A DNA stretch of 8,618 nt from Rickettsiales bacterium. GTDB lineage: Bacteria; Pseudomonadota; Alphaproteobacteria; Rickettsiales; UBA1997. Within the stretch, counting starts at the first letter, position 1, and each line of letters opens with the position of its first letter. Made by a program: the position numbers and the translations under genes. The stretch lies in assembly GCA_031269065.1 (NCBI GenBank), contig JAIRWJ010000008.1, positions 1-8,618 on the forward strand. Reading direction: 5' to 3'. The notes beneath the pieces were generated by a model. The model was not told the DNA's origin, ran no database searches, and saw only the letters and a program-made list of their open reading frames with translations. Of this stretch, positions 6,600 to 8,618 are shown piece by piece.

Positions 6600-7052
6600 A
6601 TGGATCGAAAGACCAAAGAGATAGAGAAATTTGATGAAAGCGGCAAATTCTACGGATATGCAAATGTCTTCAACGTAGAGGATAGTCAAGGTGATATAGT
6701 ATTAAATGGGGCTTTTTCCAAAACCCTGAGAGATGCCAGAAACATAAAATTGCTATTCCAGCATAATCCCAAGGATGTAATGGGGCAAATCACCCTTCTC
6801 CGAGAAGATGTGCTAGGACTCTACGTTGAAGGTAGAATTCACCTAGAGGACCAGCTGGGTAAGAATATCTATCGCTACATCCAGAACGACCTGCTGAATG
6901 GCCTCAGCATCGGCTACAGTGTGAACGATTCCTCCATCGATGGCCGAGGCCGGAGACTGATCAAATCTTTAACCCTGCTGGAAATAAGCCTGGTTTCTTC
7001 TCCGGCTAACAGGTTTTCCAAAATAATTTATTGTAAATCTGGATCCGGTTGA
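6600..7052 (+). CDS. HK97-family phage prohead protease (GTA-like)
   Basis: A capsid maturation protease of the HK97 gp4 / U35 family, which in phages and gene transfer agents trims the scaffold part of the major capsid protein. Family motifs occur in order: GYANVFNVEDSQGDIVLNGAF (numbered from Tyr20), the catalytic His55 in FQHNPKDVMG, Ser103 in LSIGY and acidic Glu128 in LLEISLVSSPAN. The 150 residues cover the whole domain; phage versions are somewhat longer. ATG 6600 is chosen; a TTG at 6582 in the same frame would add six residues. Neither has a well-spaced SD. No portal, capsid, terminase or tail gene is adjacent, so this is an orphan. All three proposed catalytic residues remain and the frame is intact, suggesting selection or recent arrival. 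Confidence 0.85.
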   Translation: MDRKTKEIEKFDESGKFYGYANVFNVEDSQGDIVLNGAFSKTLRDARNIKLLFQHNPKDVMGQITLLREDVLGLYVEGRIHLEDQLGKNIYRYIQNDLLNGLSIGYSVNDSSIDGRGRRLIKSLTLLEISLVSSPANRFSKIIYCKSGSG

Positions 7053-7119
7053 TTGCACAGATTCTAGGAGAATAAAATAATCATTTGTTCGGATATATTA
7101 AAATTTTTATATAAATATA

Positions 7120-7149
7120 TTGTTTATTTTTTCATAAATTTTATATTAT
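7120..7149 (+). promoter_or_regulatory. Candidate promoter for the repeat-protein gene
   Basis: In a strongly AT-rich stretch (7094-7149), TTGTTT (7120-7125) is followed by TATATT (7142-7147, 16-base spacer) or TATTAT (7144-7149, 18-base spacer). A further possibility is TTGACC at 7153-7158, but it has no good -10 box. The leader would be about 80 bases. In AT-rich DNA such boxes are common, so confidence is low. Confidence 0.3.
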
Positions 7150-7225
7150 CTGTTGACCAGCGTTTTAAGTTGGACAAATCTGCCTATGAGCGATTGCCGG
7201 ATGGATTATTTTATCAAAATTTTTT

Positions 7226-7231
7226 AGGAGA
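7226..7231 (+). promoter_or_regulatory. Strong Shine-Dalgarno for the repeat-protein gene
   Basis: AGGAGA lies six bases before the ATG at 7238. It is the best ribosome binding site in the second half of the window and supports both the start and the reality of this gene. Confidence 0.65.
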
Positions 7232-7237
7232 AATATC

Positions 7238-7639
7238 ATGGATAGTGAAGAAAAACTCAATTGCCACAAAGCTGCAGATAAAGTTAAAAAAAGATTGGAT
7301 TATCTAGATTCCCAGGACCTGGGCAAGAGATTTACTTTTAAGGACAGAGATATGAATATTTTACGAGATGCGGGTAAAGCCGAGAAAAAAAAGAGATTAA
7401 ACTATCTAAATTCCATACCTCTGGATGAAAGATTCCCCTTTGAGGACGGAGATGCGGATATTTTGCGAGACGATGCAGCTAAAAAAGCCAAGAAAAACAT
7501 ATCCAGGCCTTTCAATTCAAAGGCAAAGAAATTCGATTCCCGAAATCTACCAATACATCATAAAAAACCGAATTGGCAATCACGCTACGAAGAGAGAATC
7601 AGCGGCGAGAAAAGCAGCTCCTTCGGTGGGCCTAAATAG
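7238..7639 (+). CDS. Hypothetical charged protein with 34-residue tandem repeats
   Basis: I do not recognise this protein. It has 133 residues, is very hydrophilic and lysine-rich, and has no signal peptide or membrane segment. Residues 17-50 and 51-84 are two copies of one 34-residue unit that align without gaps: KKRLxYLxS, then L, RFxF, DxD and ILRD at matching positions. The stretch before copy 1 (KAADKV) resembles the link between the copies, so the full unit probably begins with an Ala/Lys linker. A third, degenerate copy may start at 85-86 (KKN). The tail (about 95-133) is basic and low in hydrophobic residues. The start is supported by AGGAGA. The gene has its own gap upstream and faces ftsK. 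A nucleic-acid-binding, phage-related or host-directed protein are all possible; none is shown. Confidence 0.7.
   Translation: MDSEEKLNCHKAADKVKKRLDYLDSQDLGKRFTFKDRDMNILRDAGKAEKKKRLNYLNSIPLDERFPFEDGDADILRDDAAKKAKKNISRPFNSKAKKFDSRNLPIHHKKPNWQSRYEERISGEKSSSFGGPK
7286..7489 (+). repeat. Two tandem 102-bp coding repeats
   Basis: Copy 1 is 7286-7387 and copy 2 is 7388-7489. At DNA level the best-kept parts are the opening AAA-AAR-AGA-TTR-RAY-TAT-CTA-RAT-TCC and the GATATTTT(A/G)CGAGA near the end. Protein identity is about half, so the duplication is not recent and has diverged mostly in frame. Confidence 0.75.
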
Positions 7640-7664
7640 TCTCTGGAAACTTTGGAGCGACCGG

Positions 7665-8618
7665 TTATTTTAGCACATCTCTCTTTCCGATCGCATTGAC
7701 AGGACTTATGATACCTTCCTTTTCCATGCGTTCGACCAGAGTTGCTGCCTTATTATAGCCTATCCGGAGTTGTCTCTGGAGGTAGCTGATGCTGACCTTT
7801 CTATCTTTCTTTATTATGTCCACAGCCTGCTGGTAGATACTTTCGTCATCCTTATGCCCCATTATATCTATGTCCATATTTCCGCCATCATCGTTTTCTC
7901 CGTTCGATGAGCCATCACTATCCCTGGCCATTTTTACGTATTCGGGCCGGAATCCCTGCTTTGTTATGAACTCAACAACCTTCTCCACCTCGTTGTCGGA
8001 GACAAAGGGACCATGGGCGCGACTTATCTTGCTACCATTCTGCATATGAAGCATATCACCCATTCCTAGCAGCTGTTCCGCACCTTGTTCACCCAGAATA
8101 ACTTTACTATCAATCCGAGAACTTACGAGGAAACTGACTCTGCTGGGAAAATTAGCCTTTATAACTCCCGTCAGAACATCCACCGATGGCCTCTGGGTTG
8201 CCATTATTATGTGAATCCCAGCTGCCCTGGCCATCTGTGCTACTCTCTGGATCAGAGCTTCGATCTCTTTTCCAGCTGTGATCATCAGATCAGCCATTTC
8301 ATCAACGATAACTACTATGAAGGGCAGCTGTTTCGCTTCCAGCTCATTTCTGCTGTAGACGGGCTCACCATATTCGTCATAGCCCATAAGCATCCGGCTT
8401 TCAATAGGTGTATTTTCCCGAATGGCCTGTCTAATCTTTTCGTTATAGCCATAGACATTCCGTACTCCCAGACTAGACATAATTCTATAGCGATTTTCCA
8501 TCTCATTTACTATCCATTTCATGGACATCACAGCTTTTTTCGAGTCCGTGACCACAGGCATGAGCAGATGGGGTATGCCATCATAGGCCGAAAGCTCAAG
8601 TCTCTTTGGATCTATCAT
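7665..8618 (-). CDS. ftsK: DNA translocase FtsK, C-terminal part (5' end outside window)
   Basis: The hexameric motor at the division septum that pumps chromosome ends apart and activates XerCD recombination at dif. The 317 visible residues begin inside the motor domain: the opening MIDPKRLELSAYDGIPHLL is an internal family motif, so the Met at the window edge is not the start. Next come the Walker B strand IVVIVDE (101-107), MATQRPS (139-145) and LGEQGAEQLLGMGDML (175-190). A short acidic, glycine-rich linker (about 233-260) leads to the winged-helix gamma domain (261-317: VSISYLQRQLRIGYNKAA, then LVERMEKEGIIS), which reads KOPS sequences. The Walker A motif and the N-terminal membrane domain must lie beyond 8618. 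It is convergent with the repeat-protein gene, with 25 bases between the stops and no clear terminator. Confidence 0.95.
   Translation of the reverse strand: MIDPKRLELSAYDGIPHLLMPVVTDSKKAVMSMKWIVNEMENRYRIMSSLGVRNVYGYNEKIRQAIRENTPIESRMLMGYDEYGEPVYSRNELEAKQLPFIVVIVDEMADLMITAGKEIEALIQRVAQMARAAGIHIIMATQRPSVDVLTGVIKANFPSRVSFLVSSRIDSKVILGEQGAEQLLGMGDMLHMQNGSKISRAHGPFVSDNEVEKVVEFITKQGFRPEYVKMARDSDGSSNGENDDGGNMDIDIMGHKDDESIYQQAVDIIKKDRKVSISYLQRQLRIGYNKAATLVERMEKEGIISPVNAIGKRDVLK

Noticed and set aside
7640..7664. Bidirectional terminator between the convergent genes
   Set aside because: Only a weak, interrupted stem (CTC...GAG) without a proper T-run on either strand.
7425..7673. Plus-strand 82-codon frame overlapping the repeat-protein gene
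   Set aside because: It is out of frame with the SD-supported gene and does not keep the repeat; it also runs into the end of ftsK.
8315..8506. Minus-strand 63-codon frame within ftsK
   Set aside because: Alternate frame of a strongly conserved motor domain.
1..8618. CRISPR array, toxin-antitoxin pair, insertion sequence or defence island
   Set aside because: No spaced direct repeats, transposase, terminal inverted repeats or defence-type domains were found; the only tandem repeat is inside one coding sequence.

Overview
The window is AT-rich bacterial DNA. Arginine is written mostly with AGA/AGG, isoleucine often with ATA, and several genes have Shine-Dalgarno (SD) sequences (for example GGAGGA before the gene at 1423). 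The mix of genes suggests an alphaproteobacterium, most likely a host-associated member of the Rickettsiales. The mix is an anchored DsbA/Com1-like thioredoxin, a LapA-like membrane protein, a short BamB-like lipoprotein, a lipid kinase, RnpA, an IMPase-family enzyme, a small outer-membrane barrel, a stand-alone HK97-type prohead protease and FtsK. This placement is inferred from gene content and composition; no rRNA or other taxonomic marker is present.

Layout. (1) Positions 1-139 hold the 5' end of a minus-strand gene that leaves the window, behind a near-consensus sigma70 promoter (172-199). (2) Positions 140-664 have no convincing gene. They hold that promoter, a hairpin with a T-run that reads as a minus-strand terminator, two related ACTAGCT palindromes, and short open frames that may be gene remnants. 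(3) Positions 665-6538 hold eight plus-strand genes that overlap or are at most 31 bases apart, so they are probably one operon: DsbA-like, LapA-like, BamB-like lipoprotein, diacylglycerol-kinase-family lipid kinase, membrane metallophosphoesterase, rnpA, IMPase-family phosphatase and an outer-membrane beta-barrel. (4) An HK97-family prohead protease (6600-7052) stands without other capsid genes. (5) After an AT-rich gap with a candidate promoter comes a small, highly charged protein of unknown function (7238-7639) with a clear 34-residue tandem repeat. (6) The 3' end of ftsK arrives convergently on the minus strand (7665-8618) and continues beyond the window.

How the genes fit together. The operon is mainly about the cell envelope: disulfide chemistry, lipid phosphorylation or dephosphorylation, outer-membrane protein assembly and an outer-membrane barrel. 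The RNase P protein gene sits in its middle, not next to rpmH. The prohead protease is probably a relic or domesticated part of a phage or gene transfer agent. I see no CRISPR array, tRNA, rRNA, insertion sequence or complete defence system. The least explained items are the repeat protein and the 525-base gap.
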